Source: an uncultured Bacteroides sp.
GTDB taxonomy: Bacteria; Bacteroidota; Bacteroidia; Bacteroidales; Bacteroidaceae
Length of the DNA stretch: 41,914 nucleotides
Assembly: GCA_905201685.1 (NCBI GenBank)
Contig: CAJKOW010000013.1
Coordinates: 1-41,914 of the forward strand
Direction of reading: 5' to 3'
In this document: positions 35,163-41,914 of the stretch, piece by piece
Layout: every line of letters starts with the position of its first letter
How positions within the stretch are numbered: the first letter of the stretch is position 1
The notes under the pieces: generated by a model
Database searches by the model: none
What the model was told of the DNA's origin: nothing
What the model saw: the letters and a program-made list of their open reading frames with translations, nothing else
Translations under genes and position numbers: made by a program

Positions 35163-36254
35163 TTACTTGCTGAAGCGTTTTGCCTGTTCGGCAATCAGTT
35201 CGGCGTCGTCGAAGTAGTTGATTTTCATGGCGCGGCGAACTTCGTCGAGGGTGGCGGCGGCTGTCTCGCGGGCAACTTCGCAACCTTTCTTCAGCATGTC
35301 GTAGATGGCGGGAATGTCCTGCTCGAACTCCTTGCGGCGGTTGCGTATCGGAGATAGCTCTTCTTCCATAATAGCGTTCAGGAATTTCTTCACTTTCACG
35401 TCGCCCAGTCCGCCGCGTCGGTAGTGTGCCTTCAGTTCGTCTAAGTTGGGGTATTCGGGCAGGTAGCGCTCGAAGTGTTCGGGACGGCAGAAGGCGTCGA
35501 GGTAGGTGAAGACGGTGTTGCCCTCAACCTTGCCGGGGTCTTGTACGCGCAGGTGGTCGGGGTCGGTGTACATGCTGCGTATCTTCTTCTGCACTTCGTC
35601 GGCAGGGTCGCTCAGGTAGATGCAGTTGCCGAGGCTCTTGCTCATCTTGGCCTTGCCGTCGGTGCCGGGCAGACGCAGGCAGGCGGCGTTGTCGGGCAGC
35701 AGGATTTCGGGCTCAACCAGCGTTTCGCCATAGATGTTGTTGAAGCGGCGCACGATTTCGCGGGCTTGTTCCAGCATCGGTTCCTGGTCTTCGCCCACGG
35801 GCACGGTGGTTGCCTTGAAGGCAGTAATGTCCGCTGCCTGGCTGATGGGGTAGGTGAAGAAGCCTACGGGGATGCTCGTCTCGAAGTTGCGCATCTGTAT
35901 CTCGGTCTTCACGGTAGGGTTGCGTTGCAGGCGGCTGACGGTCACTAAGTCCATGAAGTAGAAGGAAAGTTCGCACAGTTCGGGTATCTGCGACTGGATG
36001 AAGATGGTGCTCTTCGTCGGGTCCAGCCCGCAGGCCAAGTAGTCCAATGCCACTTCGATGACGTTCTGGCGCACTTTTTCGGGATTGTCCATGTTGTCGG
36101 TCAGTGCCTGTGCGTCGGCGATGAAGACGAACATGTCTTTGTAGTCGCCGGCATTCTGCAGTTCCACGCGGCGGCGCAGCGAGCCTACGTAGTGTCCTAT
36201 GTGCAGGCGTCCCGTCGGGCGGTCGCCTGTGAGGATGATTTTTTCTTTTGCCAT
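35163..36254 (-). CDS. trpS: Tryptophanyl-tRNA synthetase
   Basis: TrpS charges tRNA-Trp in the cytoplasm. The 363-residue class I synthetase has HIGH at 18-21 (TGRLHIGHYVGSL) and KMSKS at 203-207. VPVGEDQEPMLEQAREI (151-167) is the typical tryptophan/ATP-site segment. Length and motif spacing are normal. It is a single-gene unit, divergent from the AAA ATPase gene. The 130-base leader has no Trp codons in its short reading frames, so a Trp-peptide attenuator is not supported. Confidence 0.96.
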   Translation of the reverse strand: MAKEKIILTGDRPTGRLHIGHYVGSLRRRVELQNAGDYKDMFVFIADAQALTDNMDNPEKVRQNVIEVALDYLACGLDPTKSTIFIQSQIPELCELSFYFMDLVTVSRLQRNPTVKTEIQMRNFETSIPVGFFTYPISQAADITAFKATTVPVGEDQEPMLEQAREIVRRFNNIYGETLVEPEILLPDNAACLRLPGTDGKAKMSKSLGNCIYLSDPADEVQKKIRSMYTDPDHLRVQDPGKVEGNTVFTYLDAFCRPEHFERYLPEYPNLDELKAHYRRGGLGDVKVKKFLNAIMEEELSPIRNRRKEFEQDIPAIYDMLKKGCEVARETAAATLDEVRRAMKINYFDDAELIAEQAKRFSK

Positions 36255-36382
36255 AATTGTATGTTAGTTGATAATTCCTTTTTTCAGCGTTGGGTGGCCG
36301 GCGGTGAGCGGTTGGCGGGTCATCCGGCGGATACATTCCGTTATCATTCACCGTTCATTACTCTTCGCTCTGTATGCCGCCG

Positions 36383-36390
36383 TAAAGTTA
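36383..36390 (-). promoter_or_regulatory. Possible promoter box for trpS
   Basis: On the minus strand the sequence reads TAACTTTA, one base off TAnnTTTG, about 129 bases before the trpS start. No better candidate is visible closer to the gene. Confidence 0.35.
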
Positions 36391-36587
36391 GGGCTTTTTC
36401 ATGAAAAACTGAAAAGAAATGTGCGGAATGAAACGGGATGAAGGCAGAAGGACCTGATTCGGGCAATGTCCGACGGCTGGCTTTTACTCCTAATCCCGCT
36501 CGAATCGGAGGATCACTCTTGCTGACTTCTTTTACTTCTGGCAGTTTCTGTAAATTCGCCTTTTAAGCAAATACCCCCTTTCAGGAA

Positions 36588-36619
36588 CTTGTTAATTAGA
36601 AGGATAAATCCTATATTTG
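36588..36619 (+). promoter_or_regulatory. Promoter of the AAA ATPase gene
   Basis: CTTG at 36588-36591 and TATATTTG at 36612-36619 are separated by 20 bases. The transcript would begin at about 36624, right before the hairpin at 36629-36664. The spacer left of it (36391-36587) shows nothing I can name. Confidence 0.75.
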
Positions 36620-36628
36620 CAGAAATAA

Positions 36629-36664
36629 GTATGGAAAAGTGTGTTTCTCTGCACTTTTCCATAC
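36629..36664 (+). promoter_or_regulatory. Perfect 13-bp hairpin in the leader of the AAA ATPase gene
   Basis: GTATGGAAAAGTG at 36629-36641 and CACTTTTCCATAC at 36652-36664 form a perfect stem with loop TGTTTCTCTG. It starts a few bases after the expected transcription start and has no T-run after it, so it is not a terminator. It could protect the 5' end of the mRNA, block translation from the ATG at 36631, or act as an operator on DNA. Confidence 0.7.
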
Positions 36665-36690
36665 GAAAAGATGTATTGGAGGGCAATCCT

Positions 36691-38034
36691 ATGGAAATAA
36701 AAAGAGACATTCTTGATGAACTGATTGCTTGGAAAAACCAAGCCCGGCATAAGCCGCTTCTTTTGCAGGGGGCCAGGCAAATCGGCAAATCCTGGTTGAT
36801 GGAGTATTTCGGCCGGGAGTATTTCGAGTATTGGGTCAAGTTCGATTTTGACAGAAATCCGGAGCTGAAGTCCGTGTTCCGGCAGACCAAAGAGCCTCTC
36901 AGGCTGTTGAAAGAGCTTTCTCTGTATTGCGATTCGCCGATATTGCCTGGCAAGACACTGATCATTTTTGATGAGATTCAGGAGTGCGAAGAGGCTCTGA
37001 ACAGTTTGAAATATTTCTGTGAGGACGCGCCTGAGTATCATGTCATGGCCGCAGGTTCTCTTTTGGGGGTTGCTGTCCGTCGGAAGCAAATGGCGGTTCC
37101 TGTCGGTAAGGTCGTGTCCCTGCGCATGTACCCGATAAGTTTCAGGGAATTTTTGAGGGTTTCTGATCCGAAGACGTTCGATTATGTGGATGCTTTGCAG
37201 GAAATCAGTCATTTGCCGGAGGTGATACTCAACAAACTGTCTGTGGAATACAAGCGTTATAACGTTTCTGGAGGTATGCCGGCGGCGGTAGTGGCTTTGT
37301 TGGACAATCGGGGTATGCATGTGCTCGAGTCGGAACTTCAGAGTATATTGGATTTATACGAGCTTGATTTTTCCAAGTATGCCGAGCCTTTGCAGGTAAC
37401 ACGGATCAGAAATTTGTGGCATTCTCTTCCGGCCCAGCTATCCAAGGAAAATCGCAAATTCATCTATCGTGTCATTCGTTCGGGAGCTCGTTCCAAGGAT
37501 TATGAAGACGCGTTGATGTGGTTGGAAGATGCCGGTATGATTTATAAGGTGACGAATATCAGCAAGCCCGGACTGCCTTTGAGCGCATATGAAGAAGATG
37601 CGTTTAAAGTTTACGCCTGCGATTGTGGGCTGTTGAGGCGTCTGGCCAGAGTACCTGCGGAAGTGGTGCTGTCAGGCCATGTGGGATATACCGAATTCAA
37701 AGGGGCAATGGCCGAAAATCTGGTATTGCAATCCCTGCTTGTACAGCCGCTCGATGCCGTGAAGTATTATTGGAGTTCGGGTAATACAGCTGAAGTGGAA
37801 TTCGTTGTCCAGTGGAGGACCGAGATTATTCCGGTGGAAGTCAAGGCCGAAGGAAATATTGCGGGAAAAAGTTTGTCGGAATATGCTAAGAAGTATCATC
37901 CGGGAGTCCGCATCCGTTTTTCTTCGCTCAACCTGCAATCCAACGGCGGACTGATGAGTATTCCTTCTTCATTGGCGTGCTGGCTCGTGAAATTGTTGGA
38001 AATGAATGAGAAGATGTCTCCAGCTTCTTCTTGA
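36691..38034 (+). CDS. AAA family ATPase with DUF4143 domain
   Basis: This 447-residue protein belongs to the AAA_14/DUF4143 ATPases, widespread in gut Bacteroidetes and of unproven function. It has Walker A GARQIGKS at 27-34, Walker B LIIFDEIQ at 90-97 and a sensor-like AGSLLG at 121-126, and it continues through the DUF4143 region. Near the C-terminus AEVEFVV and IIPVEVKAE (about 370-390) resemble the core of PD-(D/E)xK nuclease folds, as noted for related families; whether it cuts DNA is inference. The ATG at 36691 is chosen because GGAGG lies 9 bases upstream; an in-frame ATG at 36631 falls inside the leader hairpin. No antitoxin or partner gene is adjacent. Confidence 0.85.
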   Translation: MEIKRDILDELIAWKNQARHKPLLLQGARQIGKSWLMEYFGREYFEYWVKFDFDRNPELKSVFRQTKEPLRLLKELSLYCDSPILPGKTLIIFDEIQECEEALNSLKYFCEDAPEYHVMAAGSLLGVAVRRKQMAVPVGKVVSLRMYPISFREFLRVSDPKTFDYVDALQEISHLPEVILNKLSVEYKRYNVSGGMPAAVVALLDNRGMHVLESELQSILDLYELDFSKYAEPLQVTRIRNLWHSLPAQLSKENRKFIYRVIRSGARSKDYEDALMWLEDAGMIYKVTNISKPGLPLSAYEEDAFKVYACDCGLLRRLARVPAEVVLSGHVGYTEFKGAMAENLVLQSLLVQPLDAVKYYWSSGNTAEVEFVVQWRTEIIPVEVKAEGNIAGKSLSEYAKKYHPGVRIRFSSLNLQSNGGLMSIPSSLACWLVKLLEMNEKMSPASS

Positions 38035-38064
38035 CTTTAAAATCGGCAAAATACCTTCTTAAAA

Positions 38065-38096
38065 TTTGTTCGTTTCCCGAATAAATCGTTTCTTTG
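38065..38096 (+). promoter_or_regulatory. Promoter of carB
   Basis: TTTG at 38065-38068 and TTTCTTTG at 38089-38096 are spaced by 20 bases, the same pair and spacing as upstream of clpP. The leader to the carB start is then about 205 bases. Confidence 0.55.
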
Positions 38097-38142
38097 TAGA
38101 AATATCCATACGTATATGTAAGGAAGGGAAATAGAGAGCGGC

Positions 38143-38247
38143 ATGTATTATTGTTCGGGCGAGTTTTATTCACCGGCCGTTAGTCTTTCCTCTTTTTCAA
38201 TAAGATATTTAGTTCTTTGGAAAATGCGTTATCCTTTGCCGGGGTGA
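38143..38247 (+). CDS. Possible 34-residue leader peptide of carB
   Basis: An ATG at 38143 opens 34 codons ending with TGA at 38245-38247, inside the right arm of the carB leader terminator. A purine-rich AAGGAAGGG lies about 15-25 bases upstream. The peptide has no known relative; its position is the only argument for it. The message contains a 15-base pyrimidine run at 38184-38198. Confidence 0.35.
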   Translation: MYYCSGEFYSPAVSLSSFSIRYLVLWKMRYPLPG

Positions 38248-38256
38248 CGCATTTTT
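38221..38256 (+). terminator. Terminator/attenuator in the carB leader
   Basis: AAAATGCGT at 38221-38229 pairs with ACGCATTTT at 38247-38255, and the stem continues inward with G-U pairs (TATCC with GGGGTG). A T6 run (38252-38257) ends the structure. It lies 187 bases after the ATPase stop and 48 bases before carB. With the promoter at 38065-38096 it falls in the carB leader and could work as an attenuator; it could also simply end the ATPase transcript. Confidence 0.7.
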
Positions 38257-38304
38257 TGTAAACGGGATTACAGTTATAAAAAAAACGACTAATAAAAGAA
38301 TGAT

Positions 38305-41300
38305 ATGAAGAACGATTTGAAGAAAGTGCTTGTCTTGGGTTCCGGCGCGCTCAAGATCGGACAGGCCGGAGAGTTCGACTACTCCGGTTCGCAGGCGCTG
38401 AAAGCGTTGCGCGAAGAAGGAATCAGCTCCGTGCTGGTGAACCCCAATATCGCTACCATCCAGACTTCGGAAGGTATTGCCGACCAGGTTTACTTCCTGC
38501 CGGTAACTCCTTATTTTGTAGAGCAGATCATCAAGAAGGAACGTCCCGACGGCATTCTGTTGGCTTTCGGAGGACAGACGGCGCTGAACTGCGGAACGGA
38601 ACTCTATCAGAAAGGAGTGTTGCAGCAGTATGGCGTGCGTGTTCTGGGTACTTCGGTAGAGGCTATCATGAACACCGAGGACCGCGACCTTTTTGTGAAG
38701 AAGCTCGATGAGATACCGATGAAGACCCCCAAGAGCCACGCCGTAGAGAGCATGAAGGCTGCCCTCGAAGCGGCCCACGAGATAGGCTACCCCGTCATGG
38801 TGCGCTCGGCTTATGCCTTGGGCGGACAGGGCAGTGGCATCTGTCCCGACGAAGAATCGTTCCTGAAACTGGCCGAAAGCTCGTTCACGTTCTCCAAACA
38901 GATCCTGGTGGAAGAATCGCTGAAAGGCTGGAAGGAGATTGAGTTCGAAGTTATCCGCGATGCCAACGACCACTGCTTCACCGTGGCCAGCATGGAGAAT
39001 TTCGATCCGCTGGGCATCCACACGGGCGAGAGCATCGTAGTGGCTCCCACCTGTTCGCTCACCGACGAGCAGATAGAAACGTTGCAGGCACTGTCGCGTC
39101 AGTGCGTCCGCCATCTGAACATTGTGGGCGAGTGCAACATCCAGTATGCTTTCAATGCCGAAACCAACGACTATCGCGTCATCGAGGTGAATGCCCGCCT
39201 GAGCCGTTCGTCGGCATTGGCATCCAAGGCCACCGGCTATCCGCTGGCTTTCGTGGCTGCCAAGATTGCGTTGGGCTATACGCTCGACCAGATAGGCGAG
39301 ATGGGTACGCCCAATTCGGCTTATGTGGCACCGCAGCTCGACTATCTGATCTGCAAGATACCCCGCTGGGACCTGACGAAGTTTGTCGGCGTGAGCCGCG
39401 AAATCGGTTCGAGCATGAAGTCGGTAGGCGAAATCATGTCCATCGGCCGCAGCTTCGAAGAGATTATCCAGAAGGGTCTGCGTATGATCGGTCAGGGCAT
39501 GCACGGCTTCGTGGGCAACGAAGGCACCCGCTTCGACGACCTCGACCACGAGCTTTCCCATCCCACCGACTTGCGCATCTTTGCCATCGCCCAGGCTTTG
39601 GAGGAAGGCTATACCATCGATCGCATCTACGAGCTGACCAAGATCGATCCGTGGTTCATCGGCAAGCTGAAGAACATCGTCGATTACAAGCATACGCTTT
39701 CCCAATATAATAAGGTAGAAGACATCCCCGCCGACGTATTGCGTCAGGCCAAGGTGCTTGGCTTCTCCGACTTCCAGATAGCCCGCTTCGTGCTGCATCC
39801 CACCGGCAACATGGAGAAGGAGAACCTTATGGTGCGTGCCCGCCGCAAGGAACTGGGCATCCTGCCCGCCGTGAAGCGCATCAACACCGTAGCCAGCGAA
39901 CATCCCGAACTGACGAACTATCTGTACATGACATACGCCGTACAGGGTTACGACGTGAACTATTACAAGAACGAGAAGTCGGTCGTCGTGCTGGGCTCGG
40001 GTGCTTACCGCATCGGTTCCAGTGTAGAGTTTGACTGGTGTTCGGTGAATGCCATCCAGACGGCGCGCAAACTGGGCTACAAGTCCATCATGATCAACTA
40101 CAACCCCGAAACCGTATCGACCGACTACGACATGTGCGATCGCCTCTACTTCGACGAACTGTCCTTCGAACGTGTGCTCGACGTCATCGACCTCGAACAG
40201 CCCCGTGGCGTGATTGTTTCGGTAGGCGGACAGATTCCGAACAACCTGGCCATGAAGCTCTACCGCCAGTCGGTACCTGTGTTGGGTACGTCTCCGGTGT
40301 CTATCGACCGTGCCGAGAACCGCAACAAGTTCTCTCACATGCTCGACCAGTTGGGCATCGACCAGCCGGCCTGGCAGGAGCTGACCAGTCTGGACGACGT
40401 GAAGGGATTCGTGGCCAAGGTAGGCTATCCCGTTCTGGTGCGTCCGTCGTACGTCTTGTCGGGTGCAGCCATGAACGTCTGCTACGACGAAGACGAGCTG
40501 GAAGAATTTCTGAAAATGGCGGCCGAGGTATCGAAGGAGTATCCGGTGGTCGTTTCCCAGTTCCTTCAGAATACGAAGGAAATAGAGTTCGACGCCGTGG
40601 CACAGAACGGCGAGGTGGTGGAATACGCCATTTCCGAACATATCGAGTTTGCCGGTGTTCACTCGGGCGACGCTACGCTGGTGTTCCCCGCACAGAAAAT
40701 CTATTTTGCTACGGCACGCCGCATCAAGAAAATCAGTCGTCAGATAGCCAAAGAGCTGAACATCTCTGGTCCGTTCAACATTCAGTTCCTGGCCCGCAAC
40801 AACGAGGTCAAGGTCATCGAGTGCAACCTTCGCGCTTCGCGTTCGTTCCCCTTTGTCAGCAAGGTGCTGAAACGCAATTTCATTGAAACAGCCACCCGCA
40901 TCATGCTCGACGCTCCTTACACCAAACCCAATAAGTCGGCTTACGACATCGACTGGATTGGCGTAAAGGCCAGCCAGTTCTCTTTCTCCCGTCTGCACAA
41001 GGCCGACCCCGTGCTGGGTGTGGACATGTCTTCGACCGGCGAAGTAGGCTGTCTGGGCGACGACTTCTCGGAAGCGTTGCTGAATGCCATGATTGCCACC
41101 GGCTTCAAGATTCCTTCGCCCGAGAAGGGAGTTATGTTCTCCAGTGGTGCCATGAAGTCGAAAGTTGACCTGCTCGATGCCAGCCGCATGCTCTATTCCA
41201 AGGGTTATAAGATTTATGCCACTGCCGGTACGGCTGCTTTCCTGAACGCCCACGGCGTGGACACCATTCCCGTGTTCTGGCCCGACGAGCGTCCCGATGC

Positions 41301-41532
41301 CGAGAACAACGTGATGAAGATGATTTCCGAACACAAGTTCGACCTCATCGTCAACATTCCGAAGAACCACACCAAGCGCGAACTGACCAACGGTTACAAG
41401 ATTCGTCGTGGAGCCATCGACCACAACATCCCGCTGATCACCAACGCCCGCTTAGCCAGTGCTTTCATCGACGCTTTCTGCTCCATGAAGTTGGAAGACA
41501 TTCAGATCAAGAGCTGGCAGGAGTACAAGTAA
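38305..41532 (+). CDS. carB: Carbamoyl-phosphate synthase large subunit
   Basis: CarB makes carbamoyl phosphate from bicarbonate, ATP and ammonia delivered by CarA, feeding pyrimidine and arginine synthesis. The 1075-residue protein has two ATP-grasp halves (about 1-545 and 546-930) and a C-terminal MGS-like allosteric domain (about 945-1075). SALASKATGYPLAF and ECNLRASRSFPF mark the two active sites. Several signatures, such as FDYSGSQA, SSVEFDWC (572-579) and VLSGAAMNV (717-725), match animal CPS1/CAD better than E. coli CarB, which has EFDYCC and VLGGRAME at the last two. carA is not adjacent. Third codon positions are richer in G and C than in most neighbours. Confidence 0.96.
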   Translation: MKNDLKKVLVLGSGALKIGQAGEFDYSGSQALKALREEGISSVLVNPNIATIQTSEGIADQVYFLPVTPYFVEQIIKKERPDGILLAFGGQTALNCGTELYQKGVLQQYGVRVLGTSVEAIMNTEDRDLFVKKLDEIPMKTPKSHAVESMKAALEAAHEIGYPVMVRSAYALGGQGSGICPDEESFLKLAESSFTFSKQILVEESLKGWKEIEFEVIRDANDHCFTVASMENFDPLGIHTGESIVVAPTCSLTDEQIETLQALSRQCVRHLNIVGECNIQYAFNAETNDYRVIEVNARLSRSSALASKATGYPLAFVAAKIALGYTLDQIGEMGTPNSAYVAPQLDYLICKIPRWDLTKFVGVSREIGSSMKSVGEIMSIGRSFEEIIQKGLRMIGQGMHGFVGNEGTRFDDLDHELSHPTDLRIFAIAQALEEGYTIDRIYELTKIDPWFIGKLKNIVDYKHTLSQYNKVEDIPADVLRQAKVLGFSDFQIARFVLHPTGNMEKENLMVRARRKELGILPAVKRINTVASEHPELTNYLYMTYAVQGYDVNYYKNEKSVVVLGSGAYRIGSSVEFDWCSVNAIQTARKLGYKSIMINYNPETVSTDYDMCDRLYFDELSFERVLDVIDLEQPRGVIVSVGGQIPNNLAMKLYRQSVPVLGTSPVSIDRAENRNKFSHMLDQLGIDQPAWQELTSLDDVKGFVAKVGYPVLVRPSYVLSGAAMNVCYDEDELEEFLKMAAEVSKEYPVVVSQFLQNTKEIEFDAVAQNGEVVEYAISEHIEFAGVHSGDATLVFPAQKIYFATARRIKKISRQIAKELNISGPFNIQFLARNNEVKVIECNLRASRSFPFVSKVLKRNFIETATRIMLDAPYTKPNKSAYDIDWIGVKASQFSFSRLHKADPVLGVDMSSTGEVGCLGDDFSEALLNAMIATGFKIPSPEKGVMFSSGAMKSKVDLLDASRMLYSKGYKIYATAGTAAFLNAHGVDTIPVFWPDERPDAENNVMKMISEHKFDLIVNIPKNHTKRELTNGYKIRRGAIDHNIPLITNARLASAFIDAFCSMKLEDIQIKSWQEYK

Positions 41533-41591
41533 CGGGAACTGTCCGTCCTGCAGGAGGGGGTATCCAAAGAATGAGGCTCTGCTCCATGTGA

Positions 41592-41672
41592 TTTTAGGCA
41601 CGGATGACGCGGAAAATACGGAATATGGATGTGGAGCTTAATCCGTGAAAATCCGTGTCATCCGTGCCAAAA
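41592..41672. repeat. Imperfect palindromic repeat after carB
   Basis: GGCACGGATGACGCGGA at 41597-41613 pairs, with one mismatch, with TCCGTGTCATCCGTGCC at 41652-41668. The right arm contains ATCCGTG three times at about 10-base spacing. It is the same family as the palindrome at 32874-32951 after mutL. It starts 60 bases past the carB stop. The rest of 41533-41806 holds no convincing gene. Confidence 0.7.
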
Positions 41673-41806
41673 GAAAGCGAACCGTCATGTTATACCCCCT
41701 CTCTTTTTTTTGTATATCGGGATGCGGGCGGACGCGCCGTGGTGCGTTCCTACAGACGTGCGTGATCCCGTGGATAATGTTTTTTCTGAAAAAAGTTCTC
41801 CGAATG

Positions 41807-41837
41807 TTTGCAGGTATCAAAAATAGTCGTACCTTTG
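41807..41837 (+). promoter_or_regulatory. Promoter of the tRNA gene
   Basis: TTTG at 41807-41810 and TACCTTTG at 41830-41837 are separated by 19 bases, a full consensus match, 24 bases before the tRNA. Confidence 0.8.
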
Positions 41838-41861
41838 CAGCGCTTTTGAAACGAAAGTGAC

Positions 41862-41914
41862 GGGCGTTTAGCTCAGCTGGTTCAGAGCATCTGCCTTACA
41901 AGCAGAGGGTCGGC
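41862..41914 (+). tRNA. tRNA-Val, anticodon TAC, cut by the window end
   Basis: The sequence starts GGGCGTTTAGCTCAG (acceptor and D arm) and continues to the anticodon arm TCTGC-CTTACAA-GCAGA, whose loop gives anticodon TAC (valine). The variable and T arms and the 3' end lie beyond the window. A consensus promoter precedes it; more tRNA genes may follow in the same unit. Confidence 0.9.

Noticed and set aside
36255..36390. Trp leader peptide or T-box upstream of trpS
   Set aside because: The short frames in the leader contain no Trp codons, and no T-box core sequence or terminator hairpin is visible.
36589..36690. N-terminal extension of the AAA ATPase
   Set aside because: The TTG at 36589 is part of the -33 element and the ATG at 36631 is inside the leader hairpin; the ATG at 36691 has GGAGG in front of it.
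38209..41424. A 1071-codon open frame on the minus strand opposite carB
   Set aside because: It is an exact shadow of carB, caused by its codon bias; the translation has no recognisable domain, and carB is certain.
41629..41860. Small frames after carB on both strands
   Set aside because: They overlap the palindromic repeat and the tRNA promoter and show no protein-like features.

Overview
The window comes from a Bacteroidales genome, most probably Bacteroides or a close relative. Several things point there: promoter-like TAnnTTTG boxes with a TTTG or TTG element about 19-20 bases upstream, in front of many genes; few strong Shine-Dalgarno sequences; GH84 and GH97 enzymes; a TPR-containing sensor kinase; a six-bladed-propeller lipoprotein; and the gene order yceD-rpmF-fabH-era-der and tig-clpP-clpX. 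I cannot name the species from sequence alone.

Layout. 1-500: end of an rRNA operon (23S 3' part, 5S, terminator), followed by a 23-base tandem repeat. 900-5200: housekeeping cluster yceD, rpmF, fabH, era, der. 5355-8300: a two-component pair (TPR sensor kinase and LuxR-type regulator) with its own promoter and terminator. 8300-8640: a non-coding stretch with a candidate small RNA and a 22-base repeat array. 8660-11040: MlaF/MlaE-type lipid transporter genes, divergent from lptB. 11080-17160: three exported hydrolases (GH97, GH84, tannase-like esterase). 17380-23240: trigger factor, ClpP, ClpX, RecQ. 23270-24880: guaB with an inverted repeat around its promoter. 24980-32800: an envelope-biogenesis operon (two SurA/PpiC-like proteins and a related lipoprotein, an LptA/OstA-like protein, a small membrane protein) ending in mutL. 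32800-35160: repeats and palindromes around one propeller lipoprotein. 35160-36254: trpS. 36590-38034: an AAA ATPase (DUF4143 type) with a hairpin leader. 38065-41532: carB with a leader that looks like an attenuator. The window ends 53 bases into a tRNA-Val gene.

How the parts fit. Two envelope themes recur. Phospholipid and LPS transport is represented by MlaE/MlaF, LptB and the LptA-like protein. Outer-membrane protein folding is represented by SurA and its relatives. Nucleotide supply is represented by guaB and carB, and both have unusual promoter or leader architecture. Protein quality control is represented by Tig-ClpP-ClpX.

Most of the chromosome here is ordinary core genome. The more interesting material lies in the spacers: a possible pyrBI-like attenuator before carB, a candidate small RNA at about 8329-8465, a 13-bp hairpin just after the promoter of the AAA ATPase, related 22-base repeat arrays just downstream of mlaF and trpS, and a palindromic repeat shared by the 3' flanks of mutL and carB. 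Promoter, terminator and RNA calls rest on pattern reading only.
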